Shown here piece by piece: positions 26,151 through 35,637 of a stretch of DNA of 64,000 nucleotides. The stretch is from Phyllobacterium lublinensis (GTDB lineage: Bacteria; Pseudomonadota; Alphaproteobacteria; Rhizobiales; Rhizobiaceae), in NCBI RefSeq assembly GCF_020164435.1, contig NZ_JAIUDQ010000007.1, forward strand, positions 62,001-126,000, in the 5' to 3' direction. The notes beneath the pieces were generated by a model. It saw only the letters and a program-made list of their open reading frames with translations, was not told the origin of the DNA and ran no database searches. Made by a program: the position numbers and the translations under genes. Within the stretch, counting starts at the first letter, position 1. Every line of letters begins with the position of its first letter.

Positions 26151-27194
26151 TTAATTTCTCTGGTGTTTCAGGAGGCCCCGGACGATGTCGTCGGCGGAAA
26201 TCACGCCGAGAATCGTGCCCTTGTCGACAACGCCCACGTCGCCATTGTTCTTCGCCACCGCCTGCATGATCTCGCGTACCGGCGTTTCAGGGCGCGCAGT
26301 GGCGGCGAAAGGCCGGTCAGCGGGACGCGAACGGTCGAGCGGTACCATGATATCGGCCGCAGTCAGAACACCGAGCGGGTTCATGTTGGCAACGAAATCC
26401 GCGACATAATCATTGGCGGGATTGAGCAGGATATCCTGGGCCGTGCCGCATTGAATGATCCGGCCACCTTCCATGATGGCAATCCGGTTGCCGATCTTCA
26501 TCGCCTCATCGAGATCATGACTGACAAAGACGATGGTTTTCTTCAGGCGCTCCTGCAGGCTCAGCAATTCATCCTGAAGCCGGGTGCGGATCAAAGGGTC
26601 CAGTGCGGAGAATGGTTCATCCATGAGCAGGATGGGTGCGCCGGTTGCAAAGGCGCGCGCCAAACCTACGCGCTGCTGCATGCCACCCGAGAGTTCGCCG
26701 ACCTTGCGTTTGGCCCAATCCTTCAGATTGACGAGCTCGAGCTGTTGCTGCACCGCGCTCGCGCGCTCCTCCTTGGGAACCCCAGACAGTTCGAGGCCGA
26801 AGCCGACATTCTCTTCCACTGTCCGCCAGGGTAGCAAGCCGAACTGCTGGAACACCATCGAAACGAGGTGCTTTCTCAGGTCACGCAGCGTGTTCTTGTC
26901 GGCTTTGCCGACGTCGATGGAACGTCCGCCATTATGGACGACAACCGAGCCCCGCGAGATGGGGTTGAGGCGATTGATGGCACGCAGCAGGGTTGACTTG
27001 CCGGAGCCAGAAAGTCCCATCAGGACGACAATCTCGCCTTCGGCAATGGTGATCGAGCAATTGTGTACGCCGAGCACGTGGCCGGTTTCCGCCTGGATGT
27101 CGGAGCGGCTTTTTCCCTTGTCGGCAAGCGCAAGCGAATCGTCCGTCTTCTTGCCAAAGATGATGCAGACGTTTTCGAGAGTGATCGCGGTCAT
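26151..27194 (-). CDS. choV: Choline/glycine betaine ABC transporter ATP-binding protein
   Basis: A 347-residue ABC ATPase of the ProV/OpuA group. Walker A GLSGSGKST, Q-loop MVFQQFGLLPWRTV, signature LSGGMQQRVGLARAF, Walker B ILLMDEPFSALDP, H-loop VSHDLDEA. The C-terminal 70 residues form a CBS-like region (PVREIMQAVAKNNGDVGVVDKG), often an osmotic sensor in this family. Its start overlaps the choW stop (ATGA). Confidence 0.9.
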   Translation of the reverse strand: MTAITLENVCIIFGKKTDDSLALADKGKSRSDIQAETGHVLGVHNCSITIAEGEIVVLMGLSGSGKSTLLRAINRLNPISRGSVVVHNGGRSIDVGKADKNTLRDLRKHLVSMVFQQFGLLPWRTVEENVGFGLELSGVPKEERASAVQQQLELVNLKDWAKRKVGELSGGMQQRVGLARAFATGAPILLMDEPFSALDPLIRTRLQDELLSLQERLKKTIVFVSHDLDEAMKIGNRIAIMEGGRIIQCGTAQDILLNPANDYVADFVANMNPLGVLTAADIMVPLDRSRPADRPFAATARPETPVREIMQAVAKNNGDVGVVDKGTILGVISADDIVRGLLKHQRN

Positions 27195-28033
27195 TCGCCT
27201 ACCTCCTTGCCCGGGCGGAAGATTCGGTCAAGCACGATGGCAACCACCACGATGACAAGTCCTGCCTCGAAACCCAGGGCGGTGTTGACCGAATTCAGCG
27301 CGCGAACGACCGGGACGCCCAGGCCATCGGCGCCGACCAGTGCGGCGATGACGACCATCGAAAGCGACAGCATGATGGTCTGGGTCAGGCCTGCCAGAAT
27401 TTGCGGCATGGCATAGGGCAATTCAATCTTCCACAACAGCTGGCGCGACGATGCACCAAACGCTTCGCCAGCCTCGACCAGGTGCAGCGGGGTCGACGAG
27501 ACACCGAGATGAGTGAGTCTTATAGGGGCCGGCAGCACGAAGATTGCAGTCGCCAGCAGGCCTGGAACCATGCCTATGCCGAAGAAGACGATTGCGGGGA
27601 TCAGGTAGACGAAAGTTGGCAATGTCTGCATCAGGTCGAGAACCGGACGGATGGCCGCATAGAACTTCGGGCGGTGTGCAGCGATGATACCGATCGGCAC
27701 GCCGATGCCCATGCACAGAATGCAGGAAGAAAGCACGAGCGTGAGGGTCTCCATCGTCTCCTGCCAGTAACCCTGATTGAGAATGAACAGGAAGCCGAGA
27801 ACGGTAAGCAACGTTACGCCGATCGATCGCCGCAGCGCATAGGCGATAGCCGCGAAGATCACGATCATGATCAAGGGATGCGGGTATTTCAGAAGGAACA
27901 TAAGCCCGTCGATGAAAGCCTGCATGATTGTCGCCAGGCCGTCAAAGAACCAGGCGAAATTGTTCGTAAGCCAATCGACGATGGCCTTCGCCGTCCTGCC
28001 AACTGGAATCTTGTCTTGCGTTAACCAGTCCAA
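27191..28033 (-). CDS. choW: Choline/glycine betaine ABC transporter permease
   Basis: A 280-residue permease with about six membrane segments. The family is shown by GIGVPIGIIAAHRPKFY, DLMQTLPTFVYLIPAIVFFG and the cytoplasmic loop EAFGASSRQLLWKIELPYAM. Works with ChoV and the binding protein ChoX. Separated from choX by 110 bases containing a strong hairpin. Confidence 0.9.
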   Translation of the reverse strand: MDWLTQDKIPVGRTAKAIVDWLTNNFAWFFDGLATIMQAFIDGLMFLLKYPHPLIMIVIFAAIAYALRRSIGVTLLTVLGFLFILNQGYWQETMETLTLVLSSCILCMGIGVPIGIIAAHRPKFYAAIRPVLDLMQTLPTFVYLIPAIVFFGIGMVPGLLATAIFVLPAPIRLTHLGVSSTPLHLVEAGEAFGASSRQLLWKIELPYAMPQILAGLTQTIMLSLSMVVIAALVGADGLGVPVVRALNSVNTALGFEAGLVIVVVAIVLDRIFRPGKEVGE

Positions 28034-28073
28034 GCGAAACTATCCCTCTGTCACATGATAATAATGGAAAGAC

Positions 28074-28097
28074 CTGTCCGGCACGAAAGCCGGACAG
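28074..28097 (-). terminator. Intercistronic hairpin between choX and choW
   Basis: A perfect 9-bp stem CTGTCCGGC / GCCGGACAG with a six-base loop. No strong T run follows on the minus strand (GTCTTTCC), so it is more likely an mRNA-stabilising or partial-termination element that lifts choX expression above choW. Confidence 0.65.
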
Positions 28098-28143
28098 TTG
28101 GTGTTCACTTTGTTCTTACAGCCGATCCCGGTCGAGATCGCGA

Positions 28144-29085
28144 TTACAGTCCAAGCGCTGACTTGACTGCCGGGAGTCCTTCCTTGCCGTCAAAAGTGGT
28201 CACGCCTGCCAGCCAGGTGTCGAGAATGGCGGGATTGGCCTTCAGCCACTCCGTCGCTGCCTTCGCTCCATCCTCGCCGTCATCGAGAATCTTGCCCATG
28301 ATCTCATTTTCCATCGTCAGATTGAATTTGAGATTTGTCAGCAGCTTGCCGACATTGGGACACTCGGTCGTGTAGCCCGCACGGACATTGGTATGGATGA
28401 TGGCGCCGCCGAAATCCGGGCCAAATACGTCATCGCCGCCGGAAAGATAGGCGAGCTTGAAGTTCGTATTCATCGGATGCGGCTCCCAGCCGAGGAAAAC
28501 AATCGGCTTTTCGCTTTTCGTTTCCTTAGCGACCTGCGCCAGCATGCCCTGCTCGGACGATTCAGCGAGCTCGAAGCCCTTGAGGCCGAACTGATCCTTG
28601 GAAATCATGTCGAGAATCAAGCGGTTGCCATCATTGCCTGGTTCGATGCCGTAGATCTTGCCGCCGAGATCATCCTTGAACTTGGCGATATCCTTGAAAT
28701 CCTTCAGGCCCTTGTCATAAAGGTACTGCGGCACGGCGAGGGTGTATTTCGCACCGGTCAGGTTTGGGCCGAGGTCGTCAACTGTCTTGTTCTCCAGATA
28801 CGGCTTGATATCGGCAGACATGGTCGGCATCCAGTTGCCGAGAAACACGTCAATGTCCTTCTTGCCAAGCGAAGCGTAAGTGACAGGTACGGAAAGCACC
28901 TTAGTATCGGTTGAATAACCAAGTCCTTTCAGGACTTCGCTTGTGGCCGCCGTAGTTGCGGTGATGTCAGTCCATCCCACGTCGGCGAATCGGACTGTCT
29001 TGCAAGATTCGGGCTCCGCTGCAAATGCGGTGCTTGCGGACAGCGCCAGAGCCAGAGAAATGGTGAGTTTGGATAACACTTTCAT
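28144..29085 (-). CDS. choX: Choline ABC transporter substrate-binding protein
   Basis: A 313-residue periplasmic protein. Signal peptide residues 1-22 (ALALSASTAFAA). The choline-cage aromatic residues of ChoX/ProX proteins appear in DVGWTDIT, FLGNWMPTM, AVPQYLYDKG and FLGWEPHPMN. The pattern fits ChoX of Sinorhizobium better than ProX. Start 29085 is the ATG giving the signal peptide. First gene of choXWV. Confidence 0.88.
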   Translation of the reverse strand: MKVLSKLTISLALALSASTAFAAEPESCKTVRFADVGWTDITATTAATSEVLKGLGYSTDTKVLSVPVTYASLGKKDIDVFLGNWMPTMSADIKPYLENKTVDDLGPNLTGAKYTLAVPQYLYDKGLKDFKDIAKFKDDLGGKIYGIEPGNDGNRLILDMISKDQFGLKGFELAESSEQGMLAQVAKETKSEKPIVFLGWEPHPMNTNFKLAYLSGGDDVFGPDFGGAIIHTNVRAGYTTECPNVGKLLTNLKFNLTMENEIMGKILDDGEDGAKAATEWLKANPAILDTWLAGVTTFDGKEGLPAVKSALGL

Positions 29086-29275
29086 CGTTAGTTCTCCCTC
29101 TCCGGGTTTCTCCCGGTTGATACCTGCAAGAACCAAGCACCAAATCGGCGGTCATTCAAGCATGGGCGCGCATAAATCCAGTCAAATAGCGACAGTTGTT
29201 GATATTCCGACAAAAGTTGCATGTAGGAGGTGTGTGAGGCTTCAAGCGACGATCCAAGTCAGGTTAAAGCACGCT

Positions 29276-29878
29276 ATGGCAAAACTTTATTTCAGTTACT
29301 CGGCAATGAATGCCGGAAAGTCCACATTGCTCTTGCAGGCTTCCTACAACTACCAGGAGCGTGGCATGCGTACGATGCTGTTCACGGCCGCGCACTATGC
29401 CGAGAACGGAATTGGGCGCATCACTTCCCGCCTTGGCGTCAGCGCCGAAGCGGAGCTCTATCGTGAGCACGACAATCTGTTCGAGCGTATCGCTTCGGCC
29501 GACAGTGAAAGCAGGCTGAGCTGTGTCTTCATCGACGAAGCGCAGTTTCTGACCAGGGACCAGGTCTGGGAGTTGGCGCGTGTTGCCGATCGCCTCAGTA
29601 TCCCGGTCATGTGCTTTGGGCTGCGTACCGACTTTCAGGGCAAGCTGTTTCCTGGCTCTTCAGAGCTGTTGGCGATCGCCGATACACTGCGGGAGATCCG
29701 AACCATCTGCCATTGCGGCGCCAAGGCGACAATGGTTGTGCGACACGACCACCAGGGCAAGGCACTGATCGAGGGCGATCAGGTGGCGATTGAAAAATCC
29801 GTCTATGTTTCCCTCTGCCGCAAACATTGGGAAGAGGAGACCGGGCGCATTGCGCCTGATGCGCCCTCGGCAGTGTAA
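29276..29878 (+). CDS. tdk: Thymidine kinase
   Basis: A 200-residue type II thymidine kinase, salvaging thymidine to dTMP. P-loop SAMNAGKST, LSCVFIDEAQFL with the Walker B Asp and catalytic Glu, and the lasso-domain zinc ligands in ICHCG and LCRKHW. The start is the ATG at 29276 giving MAKLYFSYSAMNAG, typical of the family. Upstream AGGAGG at 29225 belongs to a longer in-frame extension that is less likely. Transcribed divergently from choX. Confidence 0.93.
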   Translation: MAKLYFSYSAMNAGKSTLLLQASYNYQERGMRTMLFTAAHYAENGIGRITSRLGVSAEAELYREHDNLFERIASADSESRLSCVFIDEAQFLTRDQVWELARVADRLSIPVMCFGLRTDFQGKLFPGSSELLAIADTLREIRTICHCGAKATMVVRHDHQGKALIEGDQVAIEKSVYVSLCRKHWEEETGRIAPDAPSAV

Positions 29879-30002
29879 ATCGAACTTGTTGCAGGTTTTC
29901 TTCCCTGGCTGTCATTTTCCGATAGGCTTTTTTTCGCAATGTGGCATGTCTATATTCGCAGCGAGCAAGAAATTTTTCTTGGGCATTCAGGGGAAGAGAT
30001 AG

Positions 30003-31085
30003 ATGGCGACTTTGCAAAGTTTTGATGCCGAGATCGAAAAGACCAAGACCATGGTCAATGAGATGCGGACGAAAATCGACCAATCGAGCGTTGTGCTCGA
30101 CAAATTCGCCAAGGCTGACGAAAAGATCGGGGCTTCGGACTTCGACATCGAGAATGCGCGCATAGACGATGTCCTGCGCCAGCAGAAGGTAATGGAAGGC
30201 AATATTGCCGAACTCATCATCGGCCTTGAGGACGCAACCAACGTCTTCGGCTCGGAGTTCGAAAGCATGAAGGGCTTTTCGGGCTGGGAAAAATTCGTTG
30301 GCGTCTTTTCCAAGCAAAAAGCGCAGCGCCTGCGCTCCGACCGCGTTCGCAACATGTCGCTTGCGGGAAATCTGCAGGAGCTTCTCTCCAAATCCGATCG
30401 CATTGTCGGCATCCTGAAGGAACAGAAGGCGGTCCTTGATGAGCGCTACAAGACTTCGGAGGCCAGCCTCGCAACGGTGATCGAACGGCGCAAGGCGACG
30501 ATCGCCAATCTGGAGGCCACACAAAAGCGCATCGAGGAGCTCAATCCGCTTTTGCTTGACATTGAGAACCGCATCGCTGCGTCAACCGACCAGGGAACCC
30601 GTACCGAGCTTGAAGGCGAACGGTCAAAGCTTGCTACCGAGTACAATGAACGCCAGGCCAAGGAGCAGGAACTCCTTGCCGAGAGCCAGACGCTCGAACG
30701 CTACACCTCCATGTTCCAGACTTTTGTCGATTCGCTCAACAACCAGATCGCGGCACAGAGCACACTGATCAACAAGCTGGCGATCGATACAGAACAGCGC
30801 ATAGTCCTCTACAAGGCGCTTGAAGATTCCTTGAAGACAGCAGCCCAGCAAGACGTGGCCCACAAGATCAACACGCTGGGCAGCAAGGTGGATACTGCGG
30901 CGGAGGAGACCATGGCCGGCGTCGGTGCTGCTGCACAGAAGCACATCGGCGACCTGCTCGAAATGCACGAGAAAAACATGGTCAGTTCGCAGGACATCCA
31001 GCGCCGCAAGAAGCTGGCCGATGATGCCTTCTCACGCCGGTTTTCCGAAGTCCTGAAGAAGCACAACTCCGCCGATTACGTGTAG
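30003..31085 (+). CDS. Coiled-coil protein with TelA-like layout
   Basis: A 360-residue, fully soluble-looking, highly helical protein with coiled coils from about 5-40, 105-235 and 320-350. The order of segments (helical N-terminus, FSGWEKFVGVFSKQ linker, long coiled coil, FVDSLNNQIAAQSTLINKLA helix, C-terminal EMHEKNMVSSQDIQRRKKLA) recalls TelA/KlaA toxic-anion resistance proteins, but by eye this is weak. First gene of a five-gene collinear set that includes an AAA+ ATPase, only 10 bases from the next gene. GGGGAAGAG precedes the ATG. Function unknown. Confidence 0.72.
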   Translation: MATLQSFDAEIEKTKTMVNEMRTKIDQSSVVLDKFAKADEKIGASDFDIENARIDDVLRQQKVMEGNIAELIIGLEDATNVFGSEFESMKGFSGWEKFVGVFSKQKAQRLRSDRVRNMSLAGNLQELLSKSDRIVGILKEQKAVLDERYKTSEASLATVIERRKATIANLEATQKRIEELNPLLLDIENRIAASTDQGTRTELEGERSKLATEYNERQAKEQELLAESQTLERYTSMFQTFVDSLNNQIAAQSTLINKLAIDTEQRIVLYKALEDSLKTAAQQDVAHKINTLGSKVDTAAEETMAGVGAAAQKHIGDLLEMHEKNMVSSQDIQRRKKLADDAFSRRFSEVLKKHNSADYV

Positions 31086-31095
31086 AGCTAGCGCG

Positions 31096-32247
31096 ATGAA
31101 CGGCAATGCAGACCTCGCGGCAGCGGAGCGCTATTTCGGCGCCATCCGCGCTGCGTTGGATGGTTTGGAAGTCTTTCTGAATAACCAGGATTCACCGCTT
31201 TACAAGCATGGTCTGGTGGCACAGACCGTCTCAGAGTATCTGCAGCGGCTGGACACTTCCTTTGAATGCTGGCGCAACCGATTGGGCTTTGCCGAACGCT
31301 TTCGCATATCCAAAGCTGAGAGCGGCTTTCCGGTTTTTCAGAACGTCCTCGAACTTGAGAACGATAAGAGAGACGCGAAGCAACGGCTGGCGGCGATTCC
31401 GCCGGCGGAAGCACTGCGCAGTGAAATGGCAGATTTCATTCTGCGTAACCGAGATTTCCCGCGCGCCTTGCAAAAATCGATGGCAGAACGGATTTACCTC
31501 GAAACTGTCGCGCAAGGGGAGGTCTTCTCGCCCTTCCTGCTTCCCGTCACCATCCGTGTTTCGGTCAATCCGAAAACGATGCGGCCTTTCTACGTCGTGC
31601 ATTGGGGAACCTTCGATGGGGCGGCCAACCTGCCACTGATCTATATGGCAGTCATTGAAGACTCCTCCGAAAACATGGTGGAGACGCTCGTCGACAAGGA
31701 TGGAAAACTGAACAGCGAGGTCAAGATACCGCTGCCGGTTGGGGGACTTCTCAACCCCGATCTCGCCCGCCGCTTCGATGATTTTGCCGCGAAGAACTCC
31801 GCGTTTTCCCTTTCGCCGGTCACGATTGCGACAAGCCTTGATCAGGATTTTCCCGAACTTCACCCCAAGCAGCTGCGGCGTGTCGTGCTTGGACCCTTCT
31901 ATACCGCCGGGATCACGGAACATAACCAGAAGGTTGCCGACGTGCTCGAACTTGTTCGCAGGCCGGAGGATGCGTGGCTTCTGACATGGACCTTGCAGGA
32001 GGTCTTCTCGACGGCGGAAAAGCCCGGCAAACGCGGCCTGTGGTCGTCCGAGCCCTCGCGAGAGGAATTCCACATCAACACTGATGACCTTGAGGCAACG
32101 CGGCAGGGCGTGAGCCATTATGAACGGCACGCCCTGGTGCCGCATGAAGCCTATCAGGCGCTCTATGCCTCCGGGGAAGCTGCCCGGGTGTTTGACGGCT
32201 TTGCCACGCATATTCTCTCCAATGGCCAGGTAATCAGCGGCATTTGA
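31096..32247 (+). CDS. Unknown protein, AAA-cluster component
   Basis: A 383-residue protein with no recognised domain. It has a helical N-terminal third (NADLAAAERYFGAIRAALDGLEVF) and a mixed alpha/beta rest, including VTIRVSVNPKTMRPFYVVHWG. No signal peptide or membrane segment. It lies between the coiled-coil gene (10-base gap) and the AAA+ ATPase gene (24-base gap), so it very likely belongs to the same complex or pathway. No function can be assigned. Confidence 0.72.
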   Translation: MNGNADLAAAERYFGAIRAALDGLEVFLNNQDSPLYKHGLVAQTVSEYLQRLDTSFECWRNRLGFAERFRISKAESGFPVFQNVLELENDKRDAKQRLAAIPPAEALRSEMADFILRNRDFPRALQKSMAERIYLETVAQGEVFSPFLLPVTIRVSVNPKTMRPFYVVHWGTFDGAANLPLIYMAVIEDSSENMVETLVDKDGKLNSEVKIPLPVGGLLNPDLARRFDDFAAKNSAFSLSPVTIATSLDQDFPELHPKQLRRVVLGPFYTAGITEHNQKVADVLELVRRPEDAWLLTWTLQEVFSTAEKPGKRGLWSSEPSREEFHINTDDLEATRQGVSHYERHALVPHEAYQALYASGEAARVFDGFATHILSNGQVISGI

Positions 32248-32271
32248 GACCGATTTTTAGGAGGAACGAGC

Positions 32272-34182
32272 ATGGATGTCGGCCTGACCACGATTGAGGA
32301 AAAGGACATCGTCAAGCATCTTGCCGTTGCCCAGGCGATGGTGACGCGTTTCGTTTCCCTGGACGCCGGTGAGGCGAAGTCCGGTACCGAGATTGCAGGA
32401 ACGGGCAGGCGGTTTGTTCCGACCGTTTCGACAGGTGGCCTGCGCAAGACGCGGGAAGTGGAGCTTGCCAACACGATCCACTCGGTGCGGCCGGATGATC
32501 AGATGCTGTCGGTCGCCCAGCACACGCTGCTGTTCCGGACACGGCGTGGTATCGCCATCGCCCTGGCCGTTGCCGATGTCTTCGGGCGCCAGACGGACCT
32601 TGAAAGCCTCATGGCGCGCAATGCCTCAGCACCGTTGCAGGGCGATGAGGCCAGCCAATTCAAGCGGCTATTGTCCGCCGCTTCCTACGTCGCCGCATTT
32701 ACGCTTGCTGCTTATCTCGGACAACTGATCGAAGCGGATGTGGAGCCGGCCAATGACGTGGCGGTTCCTGAATTCGTTTTCGACACGGCGCATGACGCGC
32801 TGAAGTCCGTGGTTGCCGGGCTTGACCGTGCAATTTCGGGGGCGGGTGACGAACAGGTGATGCTGTCCCGCGCCAAGGCTTACTCCGCGCTGGCCATCGA
32901 TGGATTGCTGCAACGCAAAGGGCGCTTTGACGGACTAGGCAGTTTCGAGGACATCCACCTGCGGCTGGACAGCGATGACTTCACCCTGGATGGCTTCGAC
33001 GTTGCGCCGTCGAAGAAGCGCACGCCGCTGGTGATGACGTTCAAGAAGCCCGATGAGGTAGTGGGCAATCACATTGCGAAATACCAGGCATTGAAGCTTT
33101 CGAAGATGCTGATGGCCTATGATTTTGACAGGCAGCTCAATCCTTTTGTCGAGCTGGGCGGCTTTCTCTTCACGTTCATCGGCGATGGCGCGCCGGGAAC
33201 GGGCAAGACCACGCTGATCCAGATGATCGCCGGTCTTGTGAACGATTATTGCCAGGTGGCCGGCTATACATTCCACTACGAGAACTTCGGCGTGGACCAG
33301 ATCTCGTCCTATCAGGGCAAATCCGGCCAGAACTGTAAGCAATTCGTGACCAATGTTCTCAACCCCCGGGCGATCGGCTTCGGCACGATCGATGATATCG
33401 ATCAGGTGGCCGCCAAGCGCTCTGACGACCGTGCCTCATCAGGTCAACACGAAATCACAGGGGTGCTGATGGAGGCATTTTCCGGTGCCTCGACTGTAGT
33501 GCGCGGCAATTGTGCTTTTGGAATGTTTTCGAACTATCCGGAAAATGTCGACGACGCCCTGAGGCAGCGCGCCGGGGCGCGGTGGCTGGTAGACGGACCC
33601 CAGACACGCGACGATTATATCGACATTTTTGCCCTACTAGCCGGGAAGAATCACAAGATTCCCCTCGGCGACCACAAGCTGTTTGAAGCCCAACAAATCG
33701 AGCGGGCAGTTGAAACCGCCTATGATGAACTGTCGAAGCCCCAAGAAGAGGGGCTGAAGATTGTCTATGACCGGTTCATCGCGGAGAATGGTGAACCCGA
33801 AACTCTGACTGACATAGGCACCTATCTGCACATGATAAAGGAGCGGGAACCACGCTTTACGGGCCGTGCCATCAAGAACGTCACGGACGCAATCAAGATG
33901 CGTGCCATGGATGTTGAGTTGCCGGACGAATGGTTTGAAAAGCCGGAAGCGTTCATGCACAAAAGCTATGATGACAAGAAGGCGATGATCGAGGCGTTGC
34001 GCAAGCCGTTCACGATGGAAATGGTGCTGCAGGAAACCAATCGGTACGCCGATTCCGAGTTCCGTTACGCGGACAAGTCCGATGATGCGGCAGTGGAAAA
34101 AATGATCCGAGACGCGCGGCTGCGCGAGCGGGCGGTGCGCGAAGTCGAGACCCTCAAAGCCAAGGGGCAATGGGACGTCTGA
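32272..34182 (+). CDS. AAA+ family ATPase
   Basis: A 636-residue protein. Residues 1-250 are a helical region without recognised motifs. The AAA module follows: Walker A GAPGTGKT at 306-313, Walker B at about 371-377 reading TIDDIDQ (Asp replaces the usual Glu of IDEID), sensor-1-like FGMFSNYPENVDDALRQR and an arginine-rich RAGARW. The C-terminal 180 residues are helical. AGGAGGAAC precedes the ATG. It probably remodels or disassembles a partner encoded in the same cluster; the nearby genes are the first candidates. The stop overlaps the next start (TGATG). Confidence 0.85.
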   Translation: MDVGLTTIEEKDIVKHLAVAQAMVTRFVSLDAGEAKSGTEIAGTGRRFVPTVSTGGLRKTREVELANTIHSVRPDDQMLSVAQHTLLFRTRRGIAIALAVADVFGRQTDLESLMARNASAPLQGDEASQFKRLLSAASYVAAFTLAAYLGQLIEADVEPANDVAVPEFVFDTAHDALKSVVAGLDRAISGAGDEQVMLSRAKAYSALAIDGLLQRKGRFDGLGSFEDIHLRLDSDDFTLDGFDVAPSKKRTPLVMTFKKPDEVVGNHIAKYQALKLSKMLMAYDFDRQLNPFVELGGFLFTFIGDGAPGTGKTTLIQMIAGLVNDYCQVAGYTFHYENFGVDQISSYQGKSGQNCKQFVTNVLNPRAIGFGTIDDIDQVAAKRSDDRASSGQHEITGVLMEAFSGASTVVRGNCAFGMFSNYPENVDDALRQRAGARWLVDGPQTRDDYIDIFALLAGKNHKIPLGDHKLFEAQQIERAVETAYDELSKPQEEGLKIVYDRFIAENGEPETLTDIGTYLHMIKEREPRFTGRAIKNVTDAIKMRAMDVELPDEWFEKPEAFMHKSYDDKKAMIEALRKPFTMEMVLQETNRYADSEFRYADKSDDAAVEKMIRDARLRERAVREVETLKAKGQWDV

Positions 34183-35468
34183 TGGACCTTCTTTATGAAA
34201 ACGAGTTGATCTACGGACGGCTGCTGACAGTGGACCAGCCGCATCTGATCGAACGCTACAATCGTGCGCTCAAATCCTTTGGTTTCCGGGCGACGAAACT
34301 CAAGAGCTTTGACATTGACCGGACCGGCTTCTCGCCGGAGATCGCCAGGGAACTGAAGGATCCGTCCTATCTCGATCCGAATGGCGTCAACCGCCGATTC
34401 ATCATCCTGACACCGGCCCAAGCGGATTTGCCGGTCGTGCATACACAATTCTCCAACACGTCCCAGTTGATGTATGAGTTTTTCACGAGCAATGCCCGCG
34501 CGATCAATGCCTTGACGATCAAGGACGTCCTTTATGGGGAGATCGAGGACTCTGTTTCGGTTGTCAATGACATCGAGGACCTCCTGTCCATCAATCAGGT
34601 GGAGTTCCGGGTCCTCTCCGCCGAGAATGTGATGGGCCAGGCAGCCGAACTGCGTCTGCTGGTCGACCGGTTACAGAACGAGCCCGATGCCTGGCGCAAC
34701 AACGAACTTCTGAACCGCATGGTCGAGCTTTCCAAGGTAACGGGAGACATCCGCGAGAATTCGATGGTCCCGGACAAGGTTTTGTTCCGTCACAGGGCTT
34801 TCTGGACCAGCCATTTTGGCGGGACGTATATTTTCGTGGATGACAACACGACGACGGTTATCGGCGACCCATCGGCGCCAGGATTCCGGCGCTCCCGCCC
34901 TTGGCAGGTCAACTACATTTCGATCAGGGACGCCGAACAGGTATTCCAGTTTCTTGCCTCCACCTCGCGTATCGAACTGCCACGTGCCTCATGGATCGAG
35001 AAGTCCGGCTATCTGGAAAATCGCGGGGAGATGATCATCCGGCATCTCATCCAGTCGCTGGAGCCTGAAAGGGATTTGACAGATATCGACCGCATCTGGC
35101 TGCAAACGTGGATCCATGCCAATGCGGGCCTGATCAATCATGATGGTACCTGGCCGTTCCTGAACTCGGTCAAGCGCGAAGTCGGCCAGACCGGTCAACT
35201 GAACATGGCGGAGATCGATCCGAAGCGCCGTTTCCTCGTCGTCCGCGCGCTGCCACAGCACCCCGACGCCTGGCTGGTCAATCACCTGATCAGTGATTTT
35301 GTGCCCTGGGATTTCCTGTCGCGTTATGTCTTCAACAAGCAGGGATTCTTTGCCGACTATGAGGGCTGGAGCCCCTCCTATCAGAAGCACGTTGTCGACA
35401 TTCTGAAGACTACATATCTGAAGGACAAGGAAACGCTGCGGAAGAGATTATACGGGTTGACGTCGTAG
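34182..35468 (+). CDS. Unknown protein coupled to the AAA+ ATPase
   Basis: A 428-residue soluble protein with no catalytic motif that I recognise; a DUF6638-like family is possible from memory but not certain. It is rich in Trp/Arg pairs (FRHRAFWTSHFGGTYIF, RSRPWQVNYIS). An alternative ATG at 34170 lies in frame. Its start overlaps the stop of the ATPase gene, which implies translational coupling and fixed stoichiometry, so it is the most likely direct partner of the ATPase. Confidence 0.72.
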   Translation: MDLLYENELIYGRLLTVDQPHLIERYNRALKSFGFRATKLKSFDIDRTGFSPEIARELKDPSYLDPNGVNRRFIILTPAQADLPVVHTQFSNTSQLMYEFFTSNARAINALTIKDVLYGEIEDSVSVVNDIEDLLSINQVEFRVLSAENVMGQAAELRLLVDRLQNEPDAWRNNELLNRMVELSKVTGDIRENSMVPDKVLFRHRAFWTSHFGGTYIFVDDNTTTVIGDPSAPGFRRSRPWQVNYISIRDAEQVFQFLASTSRIELPRASWIEKSGYLENRGEMIIRHLIQSLEPERDLTDIDRIWLQTWIHANAGLINHDGTWPFLNSVKREVGQTGQLNMAEIDPKRRFLVVRALPQHPDAWLVNHLISDFVPWDFLSRYVFNKQGFFADYEGWSPSYQKHVVDILKTTYLKDKETLRKRLYGLTS

Positions 35469-35637
35469 CTTTGGGTTAGCCAACCCGTGACCATCTTCAC
35501 CGGCCCAACAATTTGTGCTGATGTTGGAGGTGGCGTGTTTCCGGAATGCATTGTCGTTCCTTGTGAAACAACCTATGTGGGTTAATGAAGGGCTGCTGAA
35601 ACGGCTCTATGGACTTGAACAGTAACAAGGAAACACA

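Noticed and set aside
26130..26834. 234-codon plus-strand frame across choV
   Set aside because: Antisense shadow of the ABC ATPase gene.
29607..30524. Minus-strand open frame across tdk and the coiled-coil gene
   Set aside because: Spans two real genes and their gap; no motif.
31231..32211. 326-codon frame antisense to the 383-residue cluster protein
   Set aside because: The plus-strand frame fits the operon spacing and is bounded by neighbours on the same strand; the antisense frame has no ribosome binding site.
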